This document shows, one piece after another, positions 34,001-41,844 of a stretch of 64,000 nucleotides of DNA. Each line of letters opens with the position of its first letter. Within the stretch, counting starts at the first letter, position 1. The notes under the pieces were generated by a model, which was not told the DNA's origin, ran no database searches, and saw only the letters and a program-made list of their open reading frames with translations. Made by a program: the position numbers and the translations under genes. Source of the DNA: Lysobacterales bacterium (lineage in GTDB: Bacteria; Pseudomonadota; Gammaproteobacteria; Xanthomonadales; Ahniellaceae); assembly GCA_016721845.1 (NCBI GenBank), contig JADKHK010000013.1:1470501-1534500 (forward strand). The letters run 5' to 3'.

Positions 34001-35359
34001 TCAGCGGGTAATACCGCTGCGACCGTAGTTCTTGAGGTTGGCCTTCTTCAGCAGACTCTCGTACTGCGACGACACCAGGTGCGCCTGGATCTGTGCGGTG
34101 AAATCCATCACCACGACGACCACGATCAGCAGCGAGGTACCGCCGAAATAGAAGGGTACGTTCCAGCTGGTCTGCAGGATCGAGGGCAACAGGCAGACCG
34201 AGACCAGATACAGGGCACCGATACCAGTCAGCCGGGTCATCACGCCATCGACGTAGTCCGCCGTGGCCTTGCCGGGACGAATGCCCGGAATCAACGCACC
34301 CGACTTCTTCAGGTTTTCGGCGGTTTCCGCCGAATTGAACACCATGGCGGTGTAGAAGAACGAGAACACGATGATCAGGACCGCAAACACGATCATGTAC
34401 AGCGGTTCGCCGGGGCGCAGCATCATCGACATGTGGTTCAGCCAGCTGACCGACGACAGGCCACCCATCGACGCAATGGTCGCGGGGAACATGATGAAGG
34501 ACGAGGCGAACACCGCCGGAATGACACCCGACATGTTGATCTTCAGCGGCAAGTGCGAGCTTTGGTTGTTGTAAGCGCGGGACCCACCCATGCGCCGCGC
34601 GTAGTTCACCGCGATGCGGCGTTGCGCGCGTTCCATGTAGACGATGAAGGCGACGACCGCAACGACCACGGCCAACACGCCCAAACCGACGAAGATGCTC
34701 ATCTCGCTCGACGCGAGCTGCTTGAGCATCAGGCCGACCGCACTCGGCAGACCGGCGACAATGCCGGCGAAGATGATCAGCGAGATGCCATTGCCGATGC
34801 CGCGCTCGGTGATCTGCTCACCCAGCCACATCAGGAACAAAGTGCCCGCCGTCAGTCCGATCACTGCACTGATGACGAAGGCCGGACCGGGCGCAACGAC
34901 AACGGGAAAGCCGCCGGCTGCCGTGGTCTGGCTCTGCAACGCGATGGCGACACCAAAAGCCTGGAACGCCGCCAGGCCAACGGCGCCGTAGCGCGTCAAC
35001 TGGGAAATCTTGCGACGACCCGACTCGCCTTCCTTGCGCCACGCCTGCATCGACGGAACCATCGTCGCAAGCAACTGCACGATGATCGAGGCCGAGATGT
35101 AGGGGACGACGTTCAACGCGAAGACCGACAGGCGCTCAAGCGCACCGCCGGAGAACATGTTGAACATGTCGAGGATGGTGCCGCCCTGGCTTTCCATGAG
35201 CTGCGTCATCGCTTGCGGATTCACGCCCGGCACCGGCACGAACGTGCCGAGGCGGAACACGATCATCGCGAGGACGACAAAGATCAAGCGATCACGAAGC
35301 TCGGTCATGCGACCGAGATTCGCGAGTGGGCCCTGCGCTGGTGCCGAGGGATTCGCCAC
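34001..35359 (-). CDS. secY: preprotein translocase subunit SecY
   Basis: The 452-residue protein is the channel subunit of the Sec translocon, with ten predicted membrane helices beginning at about residue 20. Marks include the plug region FNMFSGGALERLSVFALNVVPYISASIIVQLL, the loop YARRMGG and the conserved C-terminal cytoplasmic loop with ALIPGIRPGKATADYVDGVMTRLT. The start codon is GTG (35359), preceded by GGAG inside the end of rplO. It is the last gene of the spc operon. Confidence 0.98.
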   Translation of the reverse strand: MANPSAPAQGPLANLGRMTELRDRLIFVVLAMIVFRLGTFVPVPGVNPQAMTQLMESQGGTILDMFNMFSGGALERLSVFALNVVPYISASIIVQLLATMVPSMQAWRKEGESGRRKISQLTRYGAVGLAAFQAFGVAIALQSQTTAAGGFPVVVAPGPAFVISAVIGLTAGTLFLMWLGEQITERGIGNGISLIIFAGIVAGLPSAVGLMLKQLASSEMSIFVGLGVLAVVVAVVAFIVYMERAQRRIAVNYARRMGGSRAYNNQSSHLPLKINMSGVIPAVFASSFIMFPATIASMGGLSSVSWLNHMSMMLRPGEPLYMIVFAVLIIVFSFFYTAMVFNSAETAENLKKSGALIPGIRPGKATADYVDGVMTRLTGIGALYLVSVCLLPSILQTSWNVPFYFGGTSLLIVVVVVMDFTAQIQAHLVSSQYESLLKKANLKNYGRSGITR

Positions 35360-35362
35360 GCC

Positions 35363-35797
35363 TTACTCCATTTTGCCGCCGGCCGCTTCGATCGCCGACT
35401 TGGCGCCGGCGGTGGCGAGCAGACCCTTGAGCGTGTAGGCACGCTTGATTTCGCCCTTGGCGACGACCTTGCACTTCTTGGCGCGGGCATCGATCAGATT
35501 GGCGGCAATCAGCGTAGCCAGATCAACCGTCGTGTCCTTCAGCTGTTCCAGCTGATACAGACGGATCTCGGCAGTGTCGGCCTTGAGCTTCGATCGGAAA
35601 CCGACCTTGGGCAGACGACGCTGGATCGGCATCTGGCCGCCTTCGAAGCCCGGCTTGATCTTGCCTTTGCCGGTACGGGCATACGAACCCTTGTGACCGC
35701 GGCCGGCCGTCTTGCCGAGGCCGGAGCCGATACCGCGACCGACGCGGGTGCGCACGGTGCGCGCGCCGGCGGCGGGTTTGATGGTGTTGAGACGCAT
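35363..35797 (-). CDS. rplO: 50S ribosomal protein L15 (uL15)
   Basis: The 144-residue protein is uL15, a 23S-binding protein of late assembly. It shows the glycine/basic N-terminal extension RVGRGIGSGLGKTAGRGHKGSYARTGKGK and FEGGQMPIQRRLPKVGF. It has AGGAG before its ATG and ends 3 bases before secY. Confidence 0.98.
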   Translation of the reverse strand: MRLNTIKPAAGARTVRTRVGRGIGSGLGKTAGRGHKGSYARTGKGKIKPGFEGGQMPIQRRLPKVGFRSKLKADTAEIRLYQLEQLKDTTVDLATLIAANLIDARAKKCKVVAKGEIKRAYTLKGLLATAGAKSAIEAAGGKME

Positions 35798-35823
35798 GAG
35801 ATATCTCCTGTGCTACGCGGCGA

Positions 35824-36015
35824 TCAGTTTTCGACGCGGACGAGGTAGTTGACCTTGTTGATCAGGCCACGTACCTGCGGTGAGTCCTTGAGGGTACGAA
35901 CGCTGTTGAGCTTGCCGAGGCCAAGCGCCTTGACGCTCAGGCGATGGATCCAGGGGCAGCTGTTCGTGCTCTTGACGAGACGGACGGTGACAGTCGATTC
36001 GGATTTATTAGTCAT
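35824..36015 (-). CDS. rpmD: 50S ribosomal protein L30 (uL30)
   Basis: This short protein of 63 residues is uL30: TVTVRLVKSTNSCPWIHRLSVKALGLGKLNSVRTLKDSPQVRGLINKVNYLVRVE. The true ATG is at 36015; a longer frame upstream is in rpsE sequence. It overlaps the rpsE 3' end by 8 bases and has only a weak ribosome site of its own, so it is probably translated by coupling. Confidence 0.96.
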   Translation of the reverse strand: MTNKSESTVTVRLVKSTNSCPWIHRLSVKALGLGKLNSVRTLKDSPQVRGLINKVNYLVRVEN

Positions 36016-36520
36016 GGCTCGGCACCAGGTCTGCAAGCTTCTTGCCGCGCTTCGCCGCGATGTCGGCCGGCGACTGGATCGCCTGCAGGCCCTTGATCGT
36101 GGCACGCACGAGATTGATCGGATTGCGCGAACCGACCGCCTTGGCCAGCACGTTGCGCACACCGACGACTTCAAACACGGCGCGCATCGCGCCGCCGGCG
36201 ATCACGCCGGTACCATCGGAGGCAGGCTGCATGAACACGCGCGCCGCACCATGGTTGGCCTTGACCGCATACTGCAGCGTGCCGTTCTTCAACGACACCT
36301 TGACCATCGCCTTGCGGGCGCGGTCCATCGCCTTCGCGATCGCAGCCGGCACTTCACGCGCCTTGCCGTAACCGAGACCGACGCGACCTTCACCATCGCC
36401 GACGACGGTCAGCGCCGTAAAGCTCATCTGGCGGCCACCCTTCACGGTCTTGGCCACACGATTCACGGCGATCAGCTTCTCTTGGAGGCCGTCACCCTGT
36501 TCACGATCGTTGTTGCTCAT
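36008..36520 (-). CDS. rpsE: 30S ribosomal protein S5 (uS5)
   Basis: The 170-residue protein is uS5, involved in decoding accuracy and the mRNA entry channel. The N-terminal double-stranded-RNA-binding domain includes LIAVNRVAKTVKGGRQMSFTALTVVGDGEGRVGLGYGKAREVPAAI. The C-domain holds GARVFMQPASDGTGVIAGGAMRAVFEVVGV. The ribosome site AGGTGA precedes the ATG. Confidence 0.98.
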   Translation of the reverse strand: MSNNDREQGDGLQEKLIAVNRVAKTVKGGRQMSFTALTVVGDGEGRVGLGYGKAREVPAAIAKAMDRARKAMVKVSLKNGTLQYAVKANHGAARVFMQPASDGTGVIAGGAMRAVFEVVGVRNVLAKAVGSRNPINLVRATIKGLQAIQSPADIAAKRGKKLADLVPSHD

Positions 36521-36604
36521 ATCTCACCTGTGGCTCGCCGCGCACGAGGCGCGGCGGCATGATTTGCGGCTGGGCCGCTTGGAGTTGTGGTTGAAACGTA
36601 GTGC

Positions 36605-36955
36605 TTAGAACTTCAGACCGCCCTCGCGAGCGGCATCAGCGAGCGCCGCAATGCGGCCGTGATACAGGAATCCCGAACGGTCGAAAGCGACCGATTCGAT
36701 GCCGGCGGCTTTCGCGCGTTCCGCGATGGCCTTGCCGACGGCCGCCGCGGCGGCCTTGTTCTTCGTGCCTTTGACTCCGGCGATGACGTCGTCCTGAAGC
36801 GTGTTCGCGACCGCCACCACCTTGCCGTCGGCCGTGAAGACCTGGGCGTAAAGATGCTGGCTGGAGCGATGCACCGACAGGCGCGCGACAGCGAGAGTGC
36901 GGATGTGTGCGCGCGTCTTCTTGGCGCGGCGCAGACGGGAAATATTCTTGTCCAT
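36605..36955 (-). CDS. rplR: 50S ribosomal protein L18 (uL18)
   Basis: The 116-residue protein is uL18, which binds 5S rRNA with L5 and L25. It starts MDKNISRLRRAKKTRAHIRTLAVARLSVHRSSQHLYAQVF and ends FDRSGFLYHGRIAALADAAREGGLKF, both family marks. GAGGA precedes the ATG. An 84-base gap separates it from rpsE, larger than the others in this operon. Confidence 0.98.
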   Translation of the reverse strand: MDKNISRLRRAKKTRAHIRTLAVARLSVHRSSQHLYAQVFTADGKVVAVANTLQDDVIAGVKGTKNKAAAAAVGKAIAERAKAAGIESVAFDRSGFLYHGRIAALADAAREGGLKF

Positions 36956-36981
36956 GGTGGGTATCCTCAGTCGGCCCGCGA

Positions 36982-37506
36982 TTACGCTTTCTTCGCTTCT
37001 TTCAGCGTGATCTTCTCGCCGGAGTAACGAACGCCCTTGCCCTTGTAGGGTTCCGGCGGACGGAAGGCGCGGATCTTTGCTGCAGCCTGGCCCACGACCT
37101 GCTTGTCCGCACCCTTGATGACGATTTCCGTCTGGGTCGGCGTTTCGATCGTGATGCCCGCAGGCGCGGTGAACAGCACCGGGTGCGAGAATCCGAGCGA
37201 AAGGTTCAGGTCCTTGCCCTGCATCGCAGCGCGGTAACCGACGCCAACCAACTCAAGCTTGCGCTCGAAGCCGTTGGCGACACCGGACACCATGTTGCTC
37301 AGCAGCGCACGCAGCGTGCCCGCCATCGCCATATGGTCGCCTTCGGCGGCCAGGGTGACGACACCATTGTCGATCTTGACGTTCACGTTGGCCGGGCGCG
37401 CGGTGGTCAGCGTGCCTTTCGGACCCTTGACCGTGACGACGTCACCGGCGACGGAGCATTCGACGCCCTTGGCGAGCGCGATCGGTTTCTTGGCTACTCG
37501 TGACAT
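36982..37506 (-). CDS. rplF: 50S ribosomal protein L6 (uL6)
   Basis: The 174-residue protein is uL6, near the factor-binding site of the 50S subunit. It has two similar domains and the C-terminal signature GADKQVVGQAAAKIRAFRPPEPYKGKGVRY. The start MSRVAKKPIALAKGVE follows AAGGAGA. Confidence 0.98.
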   Translation of the reverse strand: MSRVAKKPIALAKGVECSVAGDVVTVKGPKGTLTTARPANVNVKIDNGVVTLAAEGDHMAMAGTLRALLSNMVSGVANGFERKLELVGVGYRAAMQGKDLNLSLGFSHPVLFTAPAGITIETPTQTEIVIKGADKQVVGQAAAKIRAFRPPEPYKGKGVRYSGEKITLKEAKKA

Positions 37507-37518
37507 GGGGTTCTCTCC

Positions 37519-37917
37519 TTAGGCCACGAGGCAGATGACTTCGCCGCCCAGGCCCTTCGCGCGAGCCTGCGCGTCGGTCATGATGCCGGACGAGGTGGAA
37601 ACGATGGACACACCGAGACCGTTGAGCACGGTCGGCAGTTCGTCCTTGCCGCGGTACTGGCGCAGGCCGGGCTTGCTGACGCGCTGGATGCGGTCGATGG
37701 CCGGCTTGCCCAGGTAATAGCGCAGCGCGATGTCGAGTTCTTTCTTGCCACCTTCGAGGTCGCGCACGGCGACGTCGTTGATGTAGCCCTCGTCTTTGAG
37801 GACTTTGGCGATTGCCAACTTGACCTTTGAAGCCGGCATTTTCACCGACACCTTGCCGATCGCGAGACCGTTGCGGATGCGGGTGAACATGTCGGCGATA
37901 GGATCAGTCATGCTCAT
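37519..37917 (-). CDS. rpsH: 30S ribosomal protein S8 (uS8)
   Basis: The 132-residue protein is uS8, a primary binder of 16S helix 21 and in E. coli the repressor of the spc operon. It opens MSMTDPIADMFTRIRNG and ends STSSGIMTDAQARAKGLGGEVICLVA. An internal ATG two codons in (MTDPIADM) is a possible start; GGAG better fits the first. Confidence 0.98.
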   Translation of the reverse strand: MSMTDPIADMFTRIRNGLAIGKVSVKMPASKVKLAIAKVLKDEGYINDVAVRDLEGGKKELDIALRYYLGKPAIDRIQRVSKPGLRQYRGKDELPTVLNGLGVSIVSTSSGIMTDAQARAKGLGGEVICLVA

Positions 37918-37971
37918 GGGATGAAACTCCGTGAGATAGCACCGATATCCGGTACCGATTGTGGAAGGGAC

Positions 37972-38277
37972 TTACCAGCTGGCCTTGCGCAGACCCGGAA
38001 CGTCGCCACGCATGGTGGCTTCGCGGAGCTTGTTGCGGCCAAGGCCGAACTTGCGATACACGCCGCGCGAACGTCCCGATAGTTCGCAACGATTGCGCTG
38101 ACGGCACGGACTCGCGTCGCGTGGCAACTTCTGAAGCTTCTGGATCGCATCCATCCGCTCGTCATGCGAGAGCTTCGGATCAATCGACTGACGCTTCAGT
38201 TCGGTACGCTTGGCAGCGTACTTCTTAACGGTCTTAGCGCGCTTGATGTCGCGGTTGACCATTGAGGTCTTGGCCAT
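37972..38277 (-). CDS. rpsN: 30S ribosomal protein S14 (uS14)
   Basis: The 101-residue protein is uS14 of the zinc-free (C-minus) type: MAKTSMVNRDIKRAKTVKKYAAKRTELK through RDASPCRQRNRCELSGRSRGVYRKFGLGRNKLREATMRGDVPGLRKASW. The ATG at 38277 is the family start. It lies 54 bases before rpsH and 19 after rplE. Confidence 0.98.
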   Translation of the reverse strand: MAKTSMVNRDIKRAKTVKKYAAKRTELKRQSIDPKLSHDERMDAIQKLQKLPRDASPCRQRNRCELSGRSRGVYRKFGLGRNKLREATMRGDVPGLRKASW

Positions 38278-38296
38278 GAATGTCTCTCGGCTCTGA

Positions 38297-38842
38297 TTAG
38301 TTGCGGAACGGGAACTTGAAGCCTTCGAGCAGCGCCTTGGCTTCTGCATCGGACTTCGCGGTCGTGGTGATCGCGATGTCCATGCCGCGCAGCGCGTCGA
38401 TGGCGTCGAAGTTGATTTCCGGGAAAATGATCTGTTCCTTGATGCCGAAGTTGTAGTTGCCGCGGCCATCGAAGGCGCGACCACTGACACCGCGGAAGTC
38501 ACGGACGCGCGGCAGCGCGATGGTGATCAGACGATCCAGGAATTCGAACATGTGGGCACGACGCAGCGTGACCTTGGCGCCGATCGGCCAACCATCACGG
38601 ATCTTGAACGTCGCGACCGAAACACGAGCCTTGGTCGAGACCGGCTTCTGGCCCGCGATCTTGGTCATGTCGTCGAGGGCGTTGTCCAACACCTTCTTGT
38701 TGGCAGCAGCTTCACCCACGCCCATGTTCAGCGTGATCTTGGTGAGGCGCGGGACCTGCATCGGGTTCTTGTAGCCGAACTTCTCGGTCAGCTGCGGAAC
38801 GACGACTTCCTTGTAATGCTTTTCAAAGCGAGTGATAGCCAT
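38297..38842 (-). CDS. rplE: 50S ribosomal protein L5 (uL5)
   Basis: The 181-residue protein is uL5, which binds 5S rRNA and contacts P-site tRNA. Marks are PRLTKITLNMGVGEA, KKVLDNALDDMTKIAGQKPV, GWPIGAKVTLR and GRGNYNFGIKEQIIFPEI. AAGGAAT precedes the ATG. Confidence 0.98.
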   Translation of the reverse strand: MAITRFEKHYKEVVVPQLTEKFGYKNPMQVPRLTKITLNMGVGEAAANKKVLDNALDDMTKIAGQKPVSTKARVSVATFKIRDGWPIGAKVTLRRAHMFEFLDRLITIALPRVRDFRGVSGRAFDGRGNYNFGIKEQIIFPEINFDAIDALRGMDIAITTTAKSDAEAKALLEGFKFPFRN

Positions 38843-38851
38843 GGTGATTCC

Positions 38852-39166
38852 TTATGCGTCCACCATTTCGCCGGACTTGCGGAAGACGCGGACCTTGCGG
38901 CCATCGTCCAGCGTCTTGAAACCGACGCGTTCGCCCTTTCCGGAGACGGTGTTCAGGAGCATCACGTTCGAGACGTGAATCGGTGCTTCGCGCTCGATGA
39001 TGCCGCCCGGCTGGTTGAGCTGCGGGTTCGGCTTCGTGTGGCGCTTGATCAGGTTGATGTTCTGGACCACGACCTTGTCTTCGACAACGCGCAGCACTTC
39101 ACCTTTCTGACCCTTGTTCTTGCCGGTGATCACGAGAACCTGATCACCTTTCTTGATGCGATTCAT
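38852..39166 (-). CDS. rplX: 50S ribosomal protein L24 (uL24)
   Basis: The 104-residue protein is uL24, an assembly initiator on 23S rRNA. The KOW motif is KKGDQVLVITGKNKGQKGEVLRV, followed by VQNINLIKRHTKPNPQLNQPGGIIEREAPIHVSNVML. It lies 10 bases after rplN. Confidence 0.98.
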   Translation of the reverse strand: MNRIKKGDQVLVITGKNKGQKGEVLRVVEDKVVVQNINLIKRHTKPNPQLNQPGGIIEREAPIHVSNVMLLNTVSGKGERVGFKTLDDGRKVRVFRKSGEMVDA

Positions 39167-39176
39167 GGCGAGTCCC

Positions 39177-39545
39177 TCAGAGCACTTCAGGCGCCAGCGA
39201 AACGATCTTCATGAACCGTTCGCTGCGAAGTTCGCGAGTCACGGGTCCGAAGATGCGCGTGCCGATCGGCTCGAGCTTGTTGTTGAGCAGGACGGCGGCA
39301 TTGCCATCGAAGCGGATCAGCGAACCATCCGGACGGCGCACACCCTTGCGGGTACGCACGACCACGGCGTCATAGACCTCGCCCTTCTTGACCTTGCCAC
39401 GCGGAATGGCGTCCTTGATCGACACCTTGATGATGTCGCCAATGCCGGCATAACGACGCTTCGAGCCGCCGAGCACCTTGATACACATCAGTTCGCGTGC
39501 GCCACTGTTGTCGGCTGCCGCGAGATGGGATTGCATCTGGATCAT
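39177..39545 (-). CDS. rplN: 50S ribosomal protein L14 (uL14)
   Basis: The 122-residue protein is uL14 at the subunit interface: MIQMQSHLAAADNSGARELMCIKVLGGSKRRYAGIGDIIKVSIKDAIPRGKVKKGEVYDAVVVRTRKGVRRPDGSLIRFDGNAAVLLN is family-typical. The length equals the E. coli protein closely. It opens the spc operon; GGAG precedes the ATG. Confidence 0.98.
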   Translation of the reverse strand: MIQMQSHLAAADNSGARELMCIKVLGGSKRRYAGIGDIIKVSIKDAIPRGKVKKGEVYDAVVVRTRKGVRRPDGSLIRFDGNAAVLLNNKLEPIGTRIFGPVTRELRSERFMKIVSLAPEVL

Positions 39546-39559
39546 GGTGTTCTAGCTCC

Positions 39560-39820
39560 TCAGCCTGCGCGCTCGACGACTTCCACGACACGCCAGTTCT
39601 TGGTCTTCGACAGTGGCGCGCATTCTGCAATGCGGACCTTGTCGCCTTCCTGGCACTGGCTGTTCTCGTCGTGGGCATGGACCTTGGTCGTGCGACGCAG
39701 GGCCTTGCCGTACAGCGAGTGCGACATCTGGCGTTCGATCACCACCGTCACGGTCTTCTGCATCTTGTTGCTGACCACACGACCTTCGATCGTGCGCAGC
39801 GCTTTCTTGGTATCAGTCAT
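39560..39820 (-). CDS. rpsQ: 30S ribosomal protein S17 (uS17)
   Basis: The 86-residue protein is uS17, an OB-fold binder of 16S rRNA: TIEGRVVSNKMQKTVTVVIERQMSHSLYGKALRRTTKVHAHDENSQCQEGDKVRIAECAPLSKTKNWRVVEVVE. The start MTDTKKALR at 39820 matches the family; a longer frame does not. It is the last gene of the S10 operon. Confidence 0.98.
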   Translation of the reverse strand: MTDTKKALRTIEGRVVSNKMQKTVTVVIERQMSHSLYGKALRRTTKVHAHDENSQCQEGDKVRIAECAPLSKTKNWRVVEVVERAG

Positions 39821-39830
39821 GACGTTCGTC

Positions 39831-40016
39831 TCACTTCTTCTCGCCGAGCACGGTCTTCGTGCGGGCGATCTCTCGACGCACACGCTTGATCTCGTGCGGG
39901 TGCGCGAGCTGACCGGTACCGCGCTGCATGCGCAGATTGAACTGTTCCTTGCGCAGATCGCCGACGTGCTTTTCCAGGTCGGCGGCTGATTTATCGCGAA
40001 GCTTCTTGATATCCAT
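39831..40016 (-). CDS. rpmC: 50S ribosomal protein L29 (uL29)
   Basis: The 61-residue protein is uL29 at the exit tunnel, a helical hairpin: MDIKKLRDKSAADLEKHVGDLRKEQFNLRMQRGTGQLAHPHEIKRVRREIARTKTVL. Its ATG overlaps the rplP stop by one base (TAATG), so translation is probably coupled. Confidence 0.98.
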   Translation of the reverse strand: MDIKKLRDKSAADLEKHVGDLRKEQFNLRMQRGTGQLAHPHEIKRVRREIARTKTVLGEKK

Positions 40017-40429
40017 TAGCGCACCGTACGCGTCACGAAGGTGGTCTGAACGGAAAGCTTGGCCGCGGCCAGACGGAACGCTTCGCGCGCCGTGGCTTCG
40101 GGTACACCTTCCATCTCGTAAAGGACGCGACCGGGCGCGATCACCGCGACCCAGAATTCCACGCCGCCCTTGCCGCTGCCCATGCGGACTTCAATCGGTT
40201 TGCGCGAGATCGGCTTGTCCGGGAAGATTCGGATCCAGAGCTTTCCGCCACGCTTGACGAAGCGGGAGATTGTACGACGACCGGCCTCGATTTGGCGAGC
40301 GGTCAGGTGACCATGAGTCGTCGCCTTCAGACCGTATTCACCGAAACTGACGTTCGCACCATTGTGCGAGAGTCCGCGGTTGCGGCCCTTGAATACCTTG
40401 CGGTACTTGGTTCGGGATGGTTGCAGCAT
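40016..40429 (-). CDS. rplP: 50S ribosomal protein L16 (uL16)
   Basis: The 137-residue protein is uL16, needed for A-site tRNA placement. It starts MLQPSRTKYRKVFKGRNRGLSHNGANVSFGEYGLKA and holds RFVKRGGKLWIRIFPDKPISRKPIEVRMGSGKGGVEFWVAVIAPGRVLYEMEGV. GGAG precedes the ATG at the rpsC stop. Confidence 0.98.
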   Translation of the reverse strand: MLQPSRTKYRKVFKGRNRGLSHNGANVSFGEYGLKATTHGHLTARQIEAGRRTISRFVKRGGKLWIRIFPDKPISRKPIEVRMGSGKGGVEFWVAVIAPGRVLYEMEGVPEATAREAFRLAAAKLSVQTTFVTRTVR

Positions 40430-40431
40430 GA

Positions 40432-41202
40432 TTAAGCTCCCCGGCCCGAGCGGTCGCCACGGTCACCACGGTCGCCGCGATCCTGACGATCGCCGCGCTC
40501 GCGGCTCGGACGCTCCGAACGCTCGTTGCGCTCATTCTTGTCGGCATTGGCTGCTTCAGCCGTCGCCGCGGCGAGGTCAAAGACGTCGCCCTTGTAGATC
40601 CAGGTCTTGATGCCGATGATGCCGTAGGTCGTCTTGGCCTGGGCAAAACCGTAATCGATGTCGGCACGCAGCGTGTGCAGCGGCACCCGGCCCTCGCGGT
40701 ACCACTCGGTCCGGGCGATTTCGGCACCGTTCAAGCGACCCGCGACATTGACCTTGATGCCGAGTGCGCCGAGGCGCATCGCGTTGCCGACCGAACGCTT
40801 CATCGCGCGGCGGAACATGATGCGGCGCTCGAGCTGCTGGGCGATCGATTCCGCCACGAGCTGGGCATCGAGTTCCGGCTTACGGACTTCCGACACATTG
40901 ATGTGCGTCGGAACGCCCATCATGTCGGATACGTCCTTGCGCAGCTTCTCGATGTCCTCGCCCTTCTTGCCGATCACCACACCCGGACGGGCCGTGTGGA
41001 TGGTGACGCGCGCCGTCTTGGCCGGACGCTCGATCTGGATGCGCGAGATTCCGGCAGCAGCCAGGCGCGTACGCAGCATTTCACGAACTTTCAGGTCGGC
41101 AGCAAGGTAGGCGGCGAAGTCTTTCTTGCCCGAATACCAGGTCGAATTCCAGTCCTTGGAGATACCAAGGCGGATGCCGGTGGGATGAACTTTGTGACCC
41201 AT
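40432..41202 (-). CDS. rpsC: 30S ribosomal protein S3 (uS3), with RGD-repeat tail
   Basis: The 256-residue protein is uS3 at the mRNA entry channel. It begins MGHKVHPTGIRLGISKDWNSTWYS. The KH domain (about residues 40-110; RPGVVIGKKGEDIEKLRKDV) and the C-domain (AMRLGALGIKVNVAGRLNGAEIARTEW) are intact. It is about 23 residues longer than E. coli S3 because of a charged tail made of NER/SER and RGD-type repeats (about residues 222-256). Such tails occur in related bacteria; the role is unknown. Confidence 0.97.
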   Translation of the reverse strand: MGHKVHPTGIRLGISKDWNSTWYSGKKDFAAYLAADLKVREMLRTRLAAAGISRIQIERPAKTARVTIHTARPGVVIGKKGEDIEKLRKDVSDMMGVPTHINVSEVRKPELDAQLVAESIAQQLERRIMFRRAMKRSVGNAMRLGALGIKVNVAGRLNGAEIARTEWYREGRVPLHTLRADIDYGFAQAKTTYGIIGIKTWIYKGDVFDLAAATAEAANADKNERNERSERPSRERGDRQDRGDRGDRGDRSGRGA

Positions 41203-41214
41203 CGTCGTCCTCGC

Positions 41215-41550
41215 TTACTTGCCGGAACCCACGACCACAGTGATGTGGCTCGTGCGTTTGATAATGCGCGTACCGCGGCCCTTTGCTCGGGCATGCATGC
41301 GCTTCATGGTCGGGCCTTCGTCGACGAAGATCTGGGTGACCTTCAGTTCGTCGATATCGGCGCCCTGGTTGTTTTCTGCGTTCGCAATGGCGGACTGCAG
41401 CACCTTCCTGACGATCTGCGCAGCCTTCTTGGTGCTGAACGTCAGGATGTTGGTGGCGCGACCAACCGGCAGGCCACGCACCTGGTCTGCGACCAGGCGC
41501 GCCTTCTGCGGCGAAATGCGGGCGGTACGGTGAATGGCTTTGGCTTCCAT
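41215..41550 (-). CDS. rplV: 50S ribosomal protein L22 (uL22)
   Basis: The 111-residue protein is uL22, which lines the exit tunnel with its beta-hairpin (macrolide region). MEAKAIHRTARISPQKARLVADQVRGLPVGRA starts at 41550, where GGAG has proper spacing; an ATG at 41556 is too close to it. The hairpin is FVDEGPTMKRMHARAKGRGTRIIKRTSHITVVV. Confidence 0.98.
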   Translation of the reverse strand: MEAKAIHRTARISPQKARLVADQVRGLPVGRATNILTFSTKKAAQIVRKVLQSAIANAENNQGADIDELKVTQIFVDEGPTMKRMHARAKGRGTRIIKRTSHITVVVGSGK

Positions 41551-41562
41551 GATCATCGCTCC

Positions 41563-41838
41563 TTATTTACCCGACTTCTTGTCGCCGCCGTGGCCCTTGA
41601 AGGTGCGGGTCACTGCGAACTCGCCGAGCTTGTGCCCGACCATGTTCTCGTTGACCAACACCGGCACGTGCGCCTTGCCGTTATGAATGGCAATCGTCAG
41701 GCCGACCATGTCCGGCAGGATCATCGAGCGACGCGACCAGGTCTTGATCGGACGCTTGCTGCTGGTGGCGACAGCGGTATCAACCTTCTTCGCCAGATGC
41801 AGGTCCACGAAGGGACCTTTCTTGAGTGAACGTGGCAT
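41563..41838 (-). CDS. rpsS: 30S ribosomal protein S19 (uS19)
   Basis: The 91-residue protein is uS19 of the 30S head: MPRSLKKGPFVDLHLAKKV, then KTWSRRSMILPDMVGLTIAIHNGKAHVPVLVNENMVGHKLGEFAVTRTFKGH. It lies 6 bases after rplB. Confidence 0.98.
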   Translation of the reverse strand: MPRSLKKGPFVDLHLAKKVDTAVATSSKRPIKTWSRRSMILPDMVGLTIAIHNGKAHVPVLVNENMVGHKLGEFAVTRTFKGHGGDKKSGK

Positions 41839-41844
41839 GGTCGA

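Noticed and set aside
31210..34011. A 933-codon plus-strand frame across rplQ, rpoA, rpsD, rpsK and rpsM.
   Set aside because: It is antisense to five intact ribosomal-operon genes and resembles nothing.
40441..40505. A tandem DNA repeat or mobile element suggested by repeated GGTCACCGCGGTCGCC-like units.
   Set aside because: The units are in frame with the rpsC tail and encode RGD-type repeats.
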